From an uncultured Nonlabens sp. (GTDB lineage: Bacteria > Bacteroidota > Bacteroidia > Flavobacteriales > Flavobacteriaceae), in contig NZ_CANLXZ010000018.1 in the NCBI RefSeq assembly GCF_947495285.1, positions 1 through 64,000 on the forward strand: 64,000 nucleotides of DNA, given 5' to 3'. Position numbers and translations under genes: made by a program. The notes under the pieces were generated by a model. That model was not told the DNA's origin and searched no databases. It saw only the letters and a program-made list of their open reading frames with translations. Of this stretch, positions 15,769 through 24,626 are shown one piece after another. Every line of letters starts with the position of its first letter. Position 1 is the first letter of the stretch.

Positions 15769-18700
15769 TTATTTAAATCGTATAGGAGCACTATCTACTT
15801 CTTCACTAGCTTTTACCTCTCTAGCTTTGACCATTTTCTTTTTAAAGATGCGTTCATATAGTTCTTTTAGACTGTCAAAGTCTATGCGGTATTGCAGTCC
15901 TAAACCTTGAGTATAGTCTTCTTGTTGTCCTAGTTGTTGTAAGGTGTTTTCTCTATTAAATAGTTTTAAACGTAGGGTGCCATCTTCATTTATTAAGAAT
16001 TCAATTTCTACATTACCTATTACAGCTCTTTCACTAGAACTGGTTGAGCCCACAGGGACACCTAATTTTCCATTAATCAATACGCGATCGGTAATTTGCG
16101 TACTTAAAGTTATACCAAAACGATCTGCGCGCTCTAGGTCAGAATTAGGATTGCGTTCTGACGCTTCATAACTTACCCCAAAATCAAATTTACTATCCTC
16201 ACGACTTACTAGATCATTAACAATTCCTGTGACGCTCTCTACTACGTTACCAGTGACTGCGTTTTGTCCTATGCTGTTGGGGTTATAGAAAGAGCCAGTA
16301 GCAACTAGGGACAGCGCTTGCAGCTGTCTTTGAGATTTATCATCTAGTCTATACTGTAATTCAGAGCTTACCACAGAATTGGTATTAGGAAATCTAATAA
16401 CAAACTCAGGATCAAAGAAACTTAAGTCACCTTGTAATTTAGTAAGAACCTCTACCGGTACTTGTGCGTTAAGGTTAGGGTTATCTAATAAAATAGAAGG
16501 GTTTGCTCTTGTAATGTAAATAGCTTCTACGTCGATATTAGCATTAGTAGGATCTCCATTCCAGTCCATAGTCCCACCTGGTTCGATGGTAAAGTTTTTA
16601 TTTACGATACCAGCATATTTAAAATTGTATATTCCTTCTGTAACGATAAAATCACCATTCATTATAAATTTACCGTTAGTATTAATTTCTAATAATAGAT
16701 TACCGACACCTCTACCGCGTATATAACTGCCGTTAGTTGGGTCTACTGTAATTTCAACTTCAGCATCAGGGGTAACTTGTAGTTCAAACCTTAGCTCTAG
16801 ACCGCTTATCTTATTGGTTATAACTTGCTCGCCAGAAATACGTGCTTTCTTTTCTTCTGGACTTAAGAAATATATGGCAGACGTATCTCCTAGGGACTCA
16901 CCGTCATCTATAGGAACCTTAAATACAGTTCCTTCTCCAGTAGTAGCGATCACGTTTATAAATAGCTCATTTGTAGGACCGGTGATGGTAGCCTGTCCAT
17001 CGATAAATGCGGTTCCATAATAAAGAGCATCTGGTGTGAGTTGCGTGTCTAAAGCAAGTAATTTTTCTGATTCTATTTTAAGGTCTAAATCCCAGAAACC
17101 AAAGTTTTTATGATTTATAGCACCAGATAACACACCTCTAGTATTGTATTTTGTATCCTTAATTTGTAAGTTATTAAAGTCAAATGAGGTAGATGTAATC
17201 GATATTTTTGAGTTATTTTCTATGTCAAAATCGGTATTGAGGTAAGGAATTCTTAAACCTGCATCTCTCATTTTAAGAGAGCCGGAGATATCTGGCGCTT
17301 GTACATCTCCTGTTAGTCTCGCTTGACCAGATGTAAAACCTCTTATATTATCTAAAACCTCACCGCCTAATGGGCTTAGGGCATAAAGGTTAAAGTCTTT
17401 AAAAACAGCATTTACATCTATAGTACTAGCTTCTCCACTGGCGTCTATATACCCAGATGCTGTAAATGTTTTTTGAACATCATCTTTAAGTTGCGCATTA
17501 ACATCAAACCTACTTAAATTATCGTTACCTATAACAGATAGTTCAAAATCACCCAAAGGAGTTTCATTCACTTCTAGTCCTTTTACTGTGAAATCACTGG
17601 TAGGTGCATACTTACCATCAAATTGTTTTAAAGATAGATCTCCATCTATATGACCTTTGAGTTTTAAACTGTCTATAGGAGATGTTAAGCTAGAGACTCG
17701 TACATCTTTAAATCCTATGTGTAGATCTTTACTGTCTTTTCTAGCTACATGACCTACTATGGTGATTAATTCTTCTTGGTGTTTTACAAGTAGACTGTCT
17801 AATTTAAATGTTTTGAAATTATGGTCAAAGTTTAATTTTACTTCTCGGTCTTGTTTATTTAGAAACCATTTTTGACCTTGAAAAATGACATCACTTTTTC
17901 TTATTCCTACTACAGACTCGTTACTATCATTAACAGTATGATAGAAACTTAAATTGAATTTATCGGTTTCACGTGCCATACTGTTAAATTTAGTACGGAA
18001 AAGCAAGGTGTCCTTATTAGTAACATTAATCAACTGAAAATCTTCAATGTCGTAAACATCATTCTTTACTTGATCTATTTTAATGAACGTATTAAATAGT
18101 GGATTCTGATTGTTTATTTGAACGTTAACCTGATCCAGTTCAATACCATAAACCTTTATATCTGGCGATCTAAATGTCATTCTAAACTGGGCCTCGTTAC
18201 TAGCCACTTGACCTTTTAAAATAGTGTTTTCTCCTAAATCAATTTCAGGAAACACGAGATCAACGATTTTATCGTAAATCTTAAATTCATAATCCAGATA
18301 TTGGTCTTCAGTAATATTTTCTGACCTGTAATTTGTGTAAACGTTACCTAGGCTATTTTTAAATAGTTCTGGTATCTCAGCAATTTTAAATATTCCAGAT
18401 AATTCACCTTCTATAATGTCAGGGCTGTTTATTGTTATTAATCGCTCTTCATTTTTAAAAGACGATTTTATAGCAAAATCTTCAAAAACATAATCATCAT
18501 TATGATTTTTATAGCTAGCATCGTTAATTTTTATAGAACCGATAGCATCATCTAGAGTGGTACCTTTCATATTCATGATGACATTTCCTTTTAAAATAGA
18601 AAGAGAATCACGAGTAAATAAATTAATGGCTTTTAAATCTGCATATTCTATTCTAGCCTTAAAATCATAAGTATTAACGGCTGCAGTAAGATCAGCTAGT

Positions 18701-20163
18701 CCGTTAAAGTTCATTTTAACATTAGGGTCATTTATAGATACTTTCCCTTTGAAAATAGGTTTTTTAAATTTTCCATTAATAACTATATTTTTATAAGAAT
18801 AGCCGTTAAAATCTAGTTGAGCTACTTTACCTCTGAGTGTCGTGTTTATCTTTTCAGGGTCAAAACCACGGCCGTCAACATCTAGGTTTAACGTTACTGT
18901 ACCAAATTCTTCTAGATGAAGTAAAGAACCTAGTTGAATTTCATCTAATTTTATGTTCCCTTTATAAGCTATATTTTCACTTTGAATATCATTTAAAACT
19001 AAATCAGAATTGAAATGTCCCTTGCGTGTAGATCCAGATAATTTAGTTATTACTCGATTAGAATCAACACTAGCATATCCTATAGCCTTAACGGTTCCTA
19101 ATTGATTTAATTCACCAGGCATCGTTTTACCTAGAATATTTGGTAAGAAGCGTTTTAAATCTGTATTACTTACTTGCAGATTATTAAAATCACCTTCTAT
19201 AAAAAAGTCATCTTTATTTTCTATGAGGTTCTTAAATCTCATTTTGCCATCGATAGTAATATCGCTCAGTGTAGTTGCGAGCATGTTACTTACGGTAAAA
19301 TCATTTAATGGACCTTTTAGTACGCCTTTTAACTTTACCGTTTCATTCTCAATTATTTCATTATAGAATTTTCTTAATTCATTAGTAGATAAATCGGCAT
19401 TTTTAATATGAAAATCCCAAGATACTTTATTGACAAAATCGATAAAATCTTCTCTTTTGTAAGACATTTTTAAATCACCTTCCAGCATAGAGCCAGCCGT
19501 ATTAATAACTAGATCTGTCGCAAGTATTTGTGATGGAGTGTAAGAAAAGTCAGCTTTAAGACTTTTAACTTTTAAAACTTTAATACCATTTACATTTGGT
19601 TTCATTACACCGGTGTACATGTCAAAACTTGCATCTTCTATTACGGCCGATATGTTAGATCCCTCAATTTTCAATCCATCAGATTGTAGATTAAAATTTG
19701 TTGCGATAAATGATTCAGGATACTTTAAATTTTCATCCACTATACTAATTCTAGAATTAGTAATATTTAAATCGTCAGTAGTGAGTATAAATGGGCTCTT
19801 AGATGGTCCACCATCACTTTTTCTGAACTTATGAAGCAACTCTGTTAAATTATCATCGCTATCACCTTTATACCTTTTCATATTAAAGAAGAGCCCATCT
19901 ATAGAAGTGTCTCCTAAATCTGGCTGTCCACTTAACAAAGCATTAAAACCCAGTATGGAAGAGGTAAGCTTTTTAAAATAAAATATAGTATCCTTTTGAG
20001 AGTCTAAAGCCCTCGATTCTTTAATTATAACGTCCCCTGAAAAAGAAACGTCTATAGCTTCTATTTTTATATTTGTATTATATTCTTCGTTGAGATAGGT
20101 CGTCGCGCGACCTGCAACTGCGGTTTGCACAGCTGGGAAAGAGAATACTACTACTAACAACAT
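15769..20163 (-). CDS. tamB: TamB/AsmA-like translocation and assembly protein
   Basis: A very large envelope protein (1464 residues from the first ATG) with long stretches of short beta strands (TamB/YtfN-type beta-taco groove) and the C-terminal TamB domain (about 1050-1464, with NGKFIMNGDFIVTEGIYNFK and FGVSYEASERNPNSDLERAD). TamB-like proteins bridge inner and outer membranes and are linked to phospholipid transport or barrel assembly. The hydrophobic anchor continues upstream of this ATG: the same frame reads KKLLKILAKATLVLLILF before MLLVVV, back to a TGA at 20223-20225. No ATG, GTG or TTG exists there. Either an ATT at 20218-20220 is used or a frameshift links to the ATG at 20228-20230. 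It is convergent with dciA and divergent from tsaD. Confidence 0.88.
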   Translation of the reverse strand: MLLVVVFSFPAVQTAVAGRATTYLNEEYNTNIKIEAIDVSFSGDVIIKESRALDSQKDTIFYFKKLTSSILGFNALLSGQPDLGDTSIDGLFFNMKRYKGDSDDNLTELLHKFRKSDGGPSKSPFILTTDDLNITNSRISIVDENLKYPESFIATNFNLQSDGLKIEGSNISAVIEDASFDMYTGVMKPNVNGIKVLKVKSLKADFSYTPSQILATDLVINTAGSMLEGDLKMSYKREDFIDFVNKVSWDFHIKNADLSTNELRKFYNEIIENETVKLKGVLKGPLNDFTVSNMLATTLSDITIDGKMRFKNLIENKDDFFIEGDFNNLQVSNTDLKRFLPNILGKTMPGELNQLGTVKAIGYASVDSNRVITKLSGSTRKGHFNSDLVLNDIQSENIAYKGNIKLDEIQLGSLLHLEEFGTVTLNLDVDGRGFDPEKINTTLRGKVAQLDFNGYSYKNIVINGKFKKPIFKGKVSINDPNVKMNFNGLADLTAAVNTYDFKARIEYADLKAINLFTRDSLSILKGNVIMNMKGTTLDDAIGSIKINDASYKNHNDDYVFEDFAIKSSFKNEERLITINSPDIIEGELSGIFKIAEIPELFKNSLGNVYTNYRSENITEDQYLDYEFKIYDKIVDLVFPEIDLGENTILKGQVASNEAQFRMTFRSPDIKVYGIELDQVNVQINNQNPLFNTFIKIDQVKNDVYDIEDFQLINVTNKDTLLFRTKFNSMARETDKFNLSFYHTVNDSNESVVGIRKSDVIFQGQKWFLNKQDREVKLNFDHNFKTFKLDSLLVKHQEELITIVGHVARKDSKDLHIGFKDVRVSSLTSPIDSLKLKGHIDGDLSLKQFDGKYAPTSDFTVKGLEVNETPLGDFELSVIGNDNLSRFDVNAQLKDDVQKTFTASGYIDASGEASTIDVNAVFKDFNLYALSPLGGEVLDNIRGFTSGQARLTGDVQAPDISGSLKMRDAGLRIPYLNTDFDIENNSKISITSTSFDFNNLQIKDTKYNTRGVLSGAINHKNFGFWDLDLKIESEKLLALDTQLTPDALYYGTAFIDGQATITGPTNELFINVIATTGEGTVFKVPIDDGESLGDTSAIYFLSPEEKKARISGEQVITNKISGLELRFELQVTPDAEVEITVDPTNGSYIRGRGVGNLLLEINTNGKFIMNGDFIVTEGIYNFKYAGIVNKNFTIEPGGTMDWNGDPTNANIDVEAIYITRANPSILLDNPNLNAQVPVEVLTKLQGDLSFFDPEFVIRFPNTNSVVSSELQYRLDDKSQRQLQALSLVATGSFYNPNSIGQNAVTGNVVESVTGIVNDLVSREDSKFDFGVSYEASERNPNSDLERADRFGITLSTQITDRVLINGKLGVPVGSTSSSERAVIGNVEIEFLINEDGTLRLKLFNRENTLQQLGQQEDYTQGLGLQYRIDFDSLKELYERIFKKKMVKAREVKASEEVDSAPIRFK

Positions 20164-20231
20164 AAATAGTATTAGAAGTACAAGAGTGGCTTTCGCTAGT
20201 ATTTTAAGAAGCTTCTTAATGATATATCATT

Positions 20232-20239
20232 TACTTTTG
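20232..20239 (+). promoter_or_regulatory. Divergent promoter region of tsaD and tamB
   Basis: The plus strand has TACTTTTG, an exact TAnnTTTG element 34 nt before tsaD. The overlapping minus strand has TAATCTTTG (20240-20248, one extra base in the spacer). They share the palindrome TTTGCAAA. The minus-strand start would fall near 20230-20235, leaving little or no leader for tamB. Confidence 0.4.
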
Positions 20240-20273
20240 CAAAGATTACCAATTTTTATGCCTTTATGCCTTA

Positions 20274-21290
20274 ATGGATACACAAATTTCATACATTCTT
20301 GCAATTGAATCATCTTGTGATGACACCTCTTGTGCCGTTCTTAGAAATGATCACGTATTATCTAACGTAGTCGCTGGTCAGGAAGTACATAAAAAATATG
20401 GCGGTGTCGTACCAGAGCTAGCTTCTAGAGCACATCAGTCTAATATAGTTCCTGTGGTAGATCAGGCATTATCACAGGCCGGGATATCAAAAGAAAATTT
20501 AACTGCTATTGCTTTTACCAGAGGTCCAGGACTGATGGGAAGCTTATTAGTAGGTTCTAGTTTTGCAAAATCATTATCTCTAGCACTAAATATTCCACTT
20601 ATAGATGTCCACCATATGCATGGACATATACTAGCGCATTTTATTAATGAGGATCAAAAAACTCCAGATTTTCCATTTTTAGGTATTACTATAAGTGGTG
20701 GACATACGCAAATCGTAAAAGTTACAGATTATCATGATATGGAGGTAATAGGCACCACTCAAGATGATGCAATAGGAGAGGCTTTTGATAAAAGTGGTAA
20801 AATTCTAGGGTTAGGATATCCAGCAGGTCCTCAAATAGATAAATTAGCCCAAGAAGGTGATCCTAAGAAATTCTTATTTCCTGTTCCTAAAGCGCCCGAT
20901 CTTAACTACAGTTTTAGCGGCTTTAAAACAGCTGTATTGTATTTTATACAGAGAGAGGTGAAAAAAGACCCTGATTTTATTGTAAAAAATCTAAAAGATA
21001 TATGTGCTAGTATACAGTACACGCTTATTAAAATTCTTTTTCAAAAAATTGAAAAAGCAGTAAAACTAACCGGTATAAAATCTGTTGCGATAGGTGGTGG
21101 TGTTAGTGCAAATTCAGGTATTAGAGCCCAACTTTTATCTTATGAAAGTAAAGGATGGAATGTATTTATACCTCCATTTCAATATACTACAGATAATGCT
21201 GCGATGATAGGTATATCGGGATATTTTAAATATTTAGAAGGAAACTTTGCAGGCATGGAAGTCACTGCTTCACCTAGAATAAAAATGTAA
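20274..21290 (+). CDS. tsaD: tRNA N6-adenosine threonylcarbamoyltransferase
   Basis: The 338-residue enzyme TsaD transfers threonylcarbamoyl to A37 of ANN-reading tRNAs, in complex with TsaB and TsaE. ASKHA-fold motifs: LAIESSCDDTSCAVL (9-23), metal-binding HHMHGH (about 114-119), ITISGGHTQIV, FSGFKTAV and IGGGVSANSGIRAQL. Length is standard. The stop shares a base with the rsmE start (TAATG), so the two RNA-modification genes are coupled. Confidence 0.97.
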   Translation: MDTQISYILAIESSCDDTSCAVLRNDHVLSNVVAGQEVHKKYGGVVPELASRAHQSNIVPVVDQALSQAGISKENLTAIAFTRGPGLMGSLLVGSSFAKSLSLALNIPLIDVHHMHGHILAHFINEDQKTPDFPFLGITISGGHTQIVKVTDYHDMEVIGTTQDDAIGEAFDKSGKILGLGYPAGPQIDKLAQEGDPKKFLFPVPKAPDLNYSFSGFKTAVLYFIQREVKKDPDFIVKNLKDICASIQYTLIKILFQKIEKAVKLTGIKSVAIGGGVSANSGIRAQLLSYESKGWNVFIPPFQYTTDNAAMIGISGYFKYLEGNFAGMEVTASPRIKM

Positions 21291-22003
21291 TGCAATTATT
21301 TTATTTTGAAAATATTACCCAAGACACTACTGTTCTTCAGTTAGATAAAGAACAAGCGCGTCATATGACTAAGGCTCTACGTAAAAAAGTAGGTGATACT
21401 GTCCAGATAACAGATGGTGCGGGAAATCTATTTAATGGAACTTTAAATCTGGTTACTAGTAATAAATGTAATATAGATCTCGCTTTTGCGAAAGCGTACC
21501 CTCAACAATCTCCTAGACTACACGTAGCAATTGCTCCTACTAAGATGAATGACCGCATGGAATGGTTTCTGGAAAAAGCAACAGAAATGGGCATAGCTTC
21601 TATTACACCATTATTGTGTGACCATAGCGAGAGAAAGAAAATAAATCTAGAAAGGTATAAAAAGATAATTGTGAGCGCAATGCAACAAAGTAATCAGTTT
21701 TACTTACCTCAAATCAAGGATTTAACAGCCTTTAATGAGTTCTTAAAAAACCCAGTGACTGATAAAGGTGTGAGATGCATCGCACATTGTGAAGAGACAG
21801 ATAAAAAATTATTGACCCAAGCAATTAATAAAAATCAAGATCTAACCATTATCATAGGTCCAGAAGGTGATTTATCAAGTAGGGAAATAGAAAAAGCGAT
21901 TAACGCAGGTTTCTTACCTGTATCTTTAGGAACTAAAAGATTACGTACGGAAACCGCAGGGGTTTATGCTGCAGCTGTTTTTAATAGTTTTATTGAACAG
22001 TAG
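21290..22003 (+). CDS. rsmE: 16S rRNA (uracil1498-N3)-methyltransferase
   Basis: A 237-residue SPOUT methyltransferase that modifies U1498 of 16S rRNA. An N-terminal PUA-like part (QLDKEQARHMTKALRKKVGD) is followed by the RsmE knot region: IAPTKMNDRMEWFLEKATEM, ITPLLCDHSERK, IIIGPEGDLSSREIEKA and LGTKRLRTETAGVYA. Residues about 63-70 (DLAFAKAY) are encoded by a copy of the dispersed palindrome at 21479-21498. The gene is coupled to tsaD and overlaps the convergent DUF1223 gene by 14 nt. Confidence 0.95.
   Translation: MQLFYFENITQDTTVLQLDKEQARHMTKALRKKVGDTVQITDGAGNLFNGTLNLVTSNKCNIDLAFAKAYPQQSPRLHVAIAPTKMNDRMEWFLEKATEMGIASITPLLCDHSERKKINLERYKKIIVSAMQQSNQFYLPQIKDLTAFNEFLKNPVTDKGVRCIAHCEETDKKLLTQAINKNQDLTIIIGPEGDLSSREIEKAINAGFLPVSLGTKRLRTETAGVYAAAVFNSFIEQ
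21479..21498. repeat. Dispersed palindrome, copy 5, inside rsmE
   Basis: CTCGCTTTTGCGAAAGCGTA, a partly degenerate copy (16/20) read in frame as LAFAKAY between the PUA-like and knot domains of RsmE. Confidence 0.75.
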
Positions 22004-22751
22004 CTATAGATGCTGCTACTACAGTCATGTTTTCATCTTGTAATAAAAGAGCAACCTTAAATTTATTATTTTCATTAACCATACTCGGTAATTCAAAAGT
22101 TAGAACACCTTTTTTTACACTAGTTTTAAGAGGTACTTTTTTTAAAACTACATTAGGATTTACTAGCGTCATGTTCATGTAAGGATTTTTGTTTATATCT
22201 ATTTTAAACGAGTCCATTAGTAATAATGCATAAGCACTAGAATAATTATGATTTTTGTCAAGGTCGTAAAACATTTCTATAGCTCTACCATTTCTTAAAG
22301 CTGTAGGACTTAATAAAGGCTCTGTGGTGCTTTTCTCTTTTAAAGAATTGTTGAGTAATCTTATGTTAGTACCGTCAAATTGAGTCTTCCCATTCACCAC
22401 CATTTGTGGAGTAAAAGAAGGTTGTTCTAACTTGTTCTCATACATACGTTGATAGTCCGTGTGTGTAGAGTCAGAGAAGATGTCCTTCCATCCTAGACTA
22501 TTCCAGTAGTCCACGTGATAGGAGAGGAGTATAACATTTTTATAATCCTTTATTTTATGAGCCACAGCATCTGCATTGTTACAAGTGTAGCAACTTTGAG
22601 AAGTGAAAAGCTCAATAACGACAGGGTTTTCCTGAGGTGAAAACTGAATAGGTTGCGAGCTGTTTTCAATATGTTGAAATGCGAGCATACAAAAAGCTAC
22701 CGATAAACTAATAATGGGTAACAGTATCTTTTGAGAAGTTGTTATGTTCAT
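21990..22751 (-). CDS. DUF1223 family thioredoxin-fold protein
   Basis: A 253-residue protein with an N-terminal membrane anchor or signal (KILLPIISLSVAFCMLAFQH). The DUF1223 core VVIELFTSQSCYTCNNADA (about 44-62) holds a CxxC redox pair in the thioredoxin-fold position. LSYHVDYWNSLGWKDIFSD and FTPQMVVNGKTQFDG follow. The family is periplasmic and has no settled function; a disulfide or thiol role is plausible from the CYTC motif. A minus-strand TATATTTG at 22774-22781 gives a likely promoter. Its 3' end overlaps rsmE by 14 nt. Confidence 0.88.
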   Translation of the reverse strand: MNITTSQKILLPIISLSVAFCMLAFQHIENSSQPIQFSPQENPVVIELFTSQSCYTCNNADAVAHKIKDYKNVILLSYHVDYWNSLGWKDIFSDSTHTDYQRMYENKLEQPSFTPQMVVNGKTQFDGTNIRLLNNSLKEKSTTEPLLSPTALRNGRAIEMFYDLDKNHNYSSAYALLLMDSFKIDINKNPYMNMTLVNPNVVLKKVPLKTSVKKGVLTFELPSMVNENNKFKVALLLQDENMTVVAASIATVQ

Positions 22752-22773
22752 AACAGGGGAATTATGATGTGTT

Positions 22774-22781
22774 CAAATATA
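22774..22781 (-). promoter_or_regulatory. Bacteroidetes -7 element for the DUF1223 gene
   Basis: The minus strand reads TATATTTG, an exact match 23 nt upstream of the ATG at 22751. It is identical to the SRP RNA promoter -7 element. Confidence 0.45.
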
Positions 22782-22859
22782 AAGAATTAACGTTATCGTA
22801 ACAATTTTATTTTATTTTTTTTACCTAAATATTAATTCCATTTAATAAGAATTGTGATA

Positions 22860-22867
22860 TAAGTTTG
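22860..22867 (+). promoter_or_regulatory. Bacteroidetes -7 element for the DUF4159 operon
   Basis: TAAGTTTG, an exact TAnnTTTG match 14 nt upstream of the ATG at 22882, which implies a leader of about 10 nt. Confidence 0.4.
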
Positions 22868-22881
22868 TATTTTGCTTACTT

Positions 22882-23523
22882 ATGAAATTTTTCACTTTTA
22901 TTTTATTTTTGTTTTGTAGTTTATGCAGTAACTCTCAGCAAGTTGCTGTTTTAAAATATAAGGGAGGTGGTGACTGGTATTCTAATCCTACTGCTATGCC
23001 TAACCTGGTACAATACTGTAATGAGAATTTAAAAACTCAATTAGATAAAGAAGTTGCCACAGTAGAAGTAAGTAGTATTGATATTTTTCAATACCCTTTT
23101 ATTCATATGACAGGACATGGAAATTTTGTTTTTAATGAAGGAGATGTTCAAAATCTTAGAAACTATTTATTAAGTGGTGGTTTTTTACATATAGATGATA
23201 ATTATGGTATGGAGCCTTATGTTAATAAAGAACTCGTTAAACTTTTTCCGCAACAGGAATTGATAGAATTACCATCTACACATCCTATTTTTCACAGTTA
23301 TGTAGATTTTCCAAAAGGTCTCCCTAAAATTCATGAACATGAAGGTCAGCGACCACAGGCCAAAGGTCTATTTCATGAAGGCAGGCTAGTCCTTCTTTTT
23401 ACCTACGAGAGTGATCTAGGTGATGGCTGGGAAAGTCCAGAGGTGCATAACGACCCACCGGCGGTGCGTAAAAAAGCCCTAGACATGGGCGCAAATATTA
23501 TTAAATACGTTTTTACCAACTAG
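22882..23523 (+). CDS. DUF4159 domain-containing exported protein
   Basis: A 213-residue protein with a signal peptide (MKFFTFILFLFCSLCSNSQQ). The DUF4159 domain includes VAVLKYKGGGDWYSNPTAMP, FIHMTGHGNFVFNEGDVQNL, GGFLHIDDNYG and a Trp-rich ending DLGDGWESPEVHNDPPA. The G-GG-HIDD core recalls GATase1-like or BatA-associated domains. Function unknown; it probably acts in the periplasm. It is the first gene of a plus-strand operon with an AI-2E family transporter (2-nt gap) and a methyltransferase. Confidence 0.85.
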   Translation: MKFFTFILFLFCSLCSNSQQVAVLKYKGGGDWYSNPTAMPNLVQYCNENLKTQLDKEVATVEVSSIDIFQYPFIHMTGHGNFVFNEGDVQNLRNYLLSGGFLHIDDNYGMEPYVNKELVKLFPQQELIELPSTHPIFHSYVDFPKGLPKIHEHEGQRPQAKGLFHEGRLVLLFTYESDLGDGWESPEVHNDPPAVRKKALDMGANIIKYVFTN

Positions 23524-23525
23524 AT

Positions 23526-24626
23526 ATGAGCAAAGCAGTACATTCTAAATCCATTGCTTTTGGTATACTAAGAGCGATAGGTGTCATCTTAGGTATCCTG
23601 GTATTACTTTGGTTCTTATGGGAAATCCAGTCGGTACTTGCTTATATAGGTATAGCAGCTGTTTTTTCTCTTATAGGTCGACCTATTGTACTTTTATTGA
23701 GAGAAAAATTAAAATTTAATAACACCATTGCGGTTATTATAACATTGCTCTTTTTATTTATGATTATCGTAGGTATCGTCATGATGGTTATACCAGTTAT
23801 AACAGAGCAAAGTGAGAATTTGAGTCAGATAGACCTAGAAGAGTTACAGATTAATATAGAAGTACTCAACGAGCAAGTAAGTAATTATTTTGGTATTAAA
23901 AGGGTGAATTTATTAGAGCGATTACAAAAAACCGATTACTATCAGGACTTTAATATGGATCTTATTCCTCAATTTGTAAATGGATTTTTTGGCACGCTAG
24001 GCAGTTTTGCCATAGGTCTATTTTCTATACTTTTTATATCGTTTTTTCTACTTAAGGACAGCCGTCTTCTCTTAGAAGGTGTTTTAGTATTTTCTAAAAA
24101 AGGTAATGAAGGCCAGTTTTTAAGAGCCTTTACAAAGATTAAACATCTCCTGTCACGTTACTTTATAGGTCTGGTGTTTCAAGTATTGATTCTATTTGTT
24201 CTTTACAGTACTATTCTATTTATAGTAGGTGTAGAAAACGCAATTATCATTGCTTTTTTCTGTGCATTATTGAACCTAGTTCCTTATTTAGGTCCTGTCA
24301 TAGGTTATGTGCTTATGTCAGCATTTGTGATAAGTGATAATCTAGGATCTGACTTTTCTGACGTTATTTTACCGCAGTTAATCATTGTATTTGTAGGATA
24401 TGGTGCCGTCCAGACCATTGATAACTTCTTAAATCAGCCCTTGATTTTTGGGAAAAGTGTAAAATCACATCCCTTAGAGATATTTATTGTTATTTTAATA
24501 GCAGGTATTGTGTTCGGTATATTAGGTCTAGTACTTGCTGTGCCTACTTACACAGCGATTAAGGTGATCTCAAAAGAATTCTTGAGTGAATATAAAATCG
24601 TTAAGAAACTGACTCAAAACTTATAG
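23526..24626 (+). CDS. AI-2E family transporter (PerM/YdiK type)
   Basis: A 366-residue polytopic membrane protein with about eight helices. Family traits are the N-terminal tandem helices with LIGRPIVLLLREKLKFNN, a soluble segment (about 95-150), the core FFLLKDSRLLLEGVLVF and ALLNLVPYLGPVIG, and the C-terminal FGILGLVLAVPTYTAIKVI. Members transport unknown or varied small solutes; the AI-2 link is shown only for a few such as TqsA. It starts 2 nt after the DUF4159 gene and ends directly against the following methyltransferase gene, so the three form an operon. Confidence 0.92.
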   Translation: MSKAVHSKSIAFGILRAIGVILGILVLLWFLWEIQSVLAYIGIAAVFSLIGRPIVLLLREKLKFNNTIAVIITLLFLFMIIVGIVMMVIPVITEQSENLSQIDLEELQINIEVLNEQVSNYFGIKRVNLLERLQKTDYYQDFNMDLIPQFVNGFFGTLGSFAIGLFSILFISFFLLKDSRLLLEGVLVFSKKGNEGQFLRAFTKIKHLLSRYFIGLVFQVLILFVLYSTILFIVGVENAIIIAFFCALLNLVPYLGPVIGYVLMSAFVISDNLGSDFSDVILPQLIIVFVGYGAVQTIDNFLNQPLIFGKSVKSHPLEIFIVILIAGIVFGILGLVLAVPTYTAIKVISKEFLSEYKIVKKLTQNL

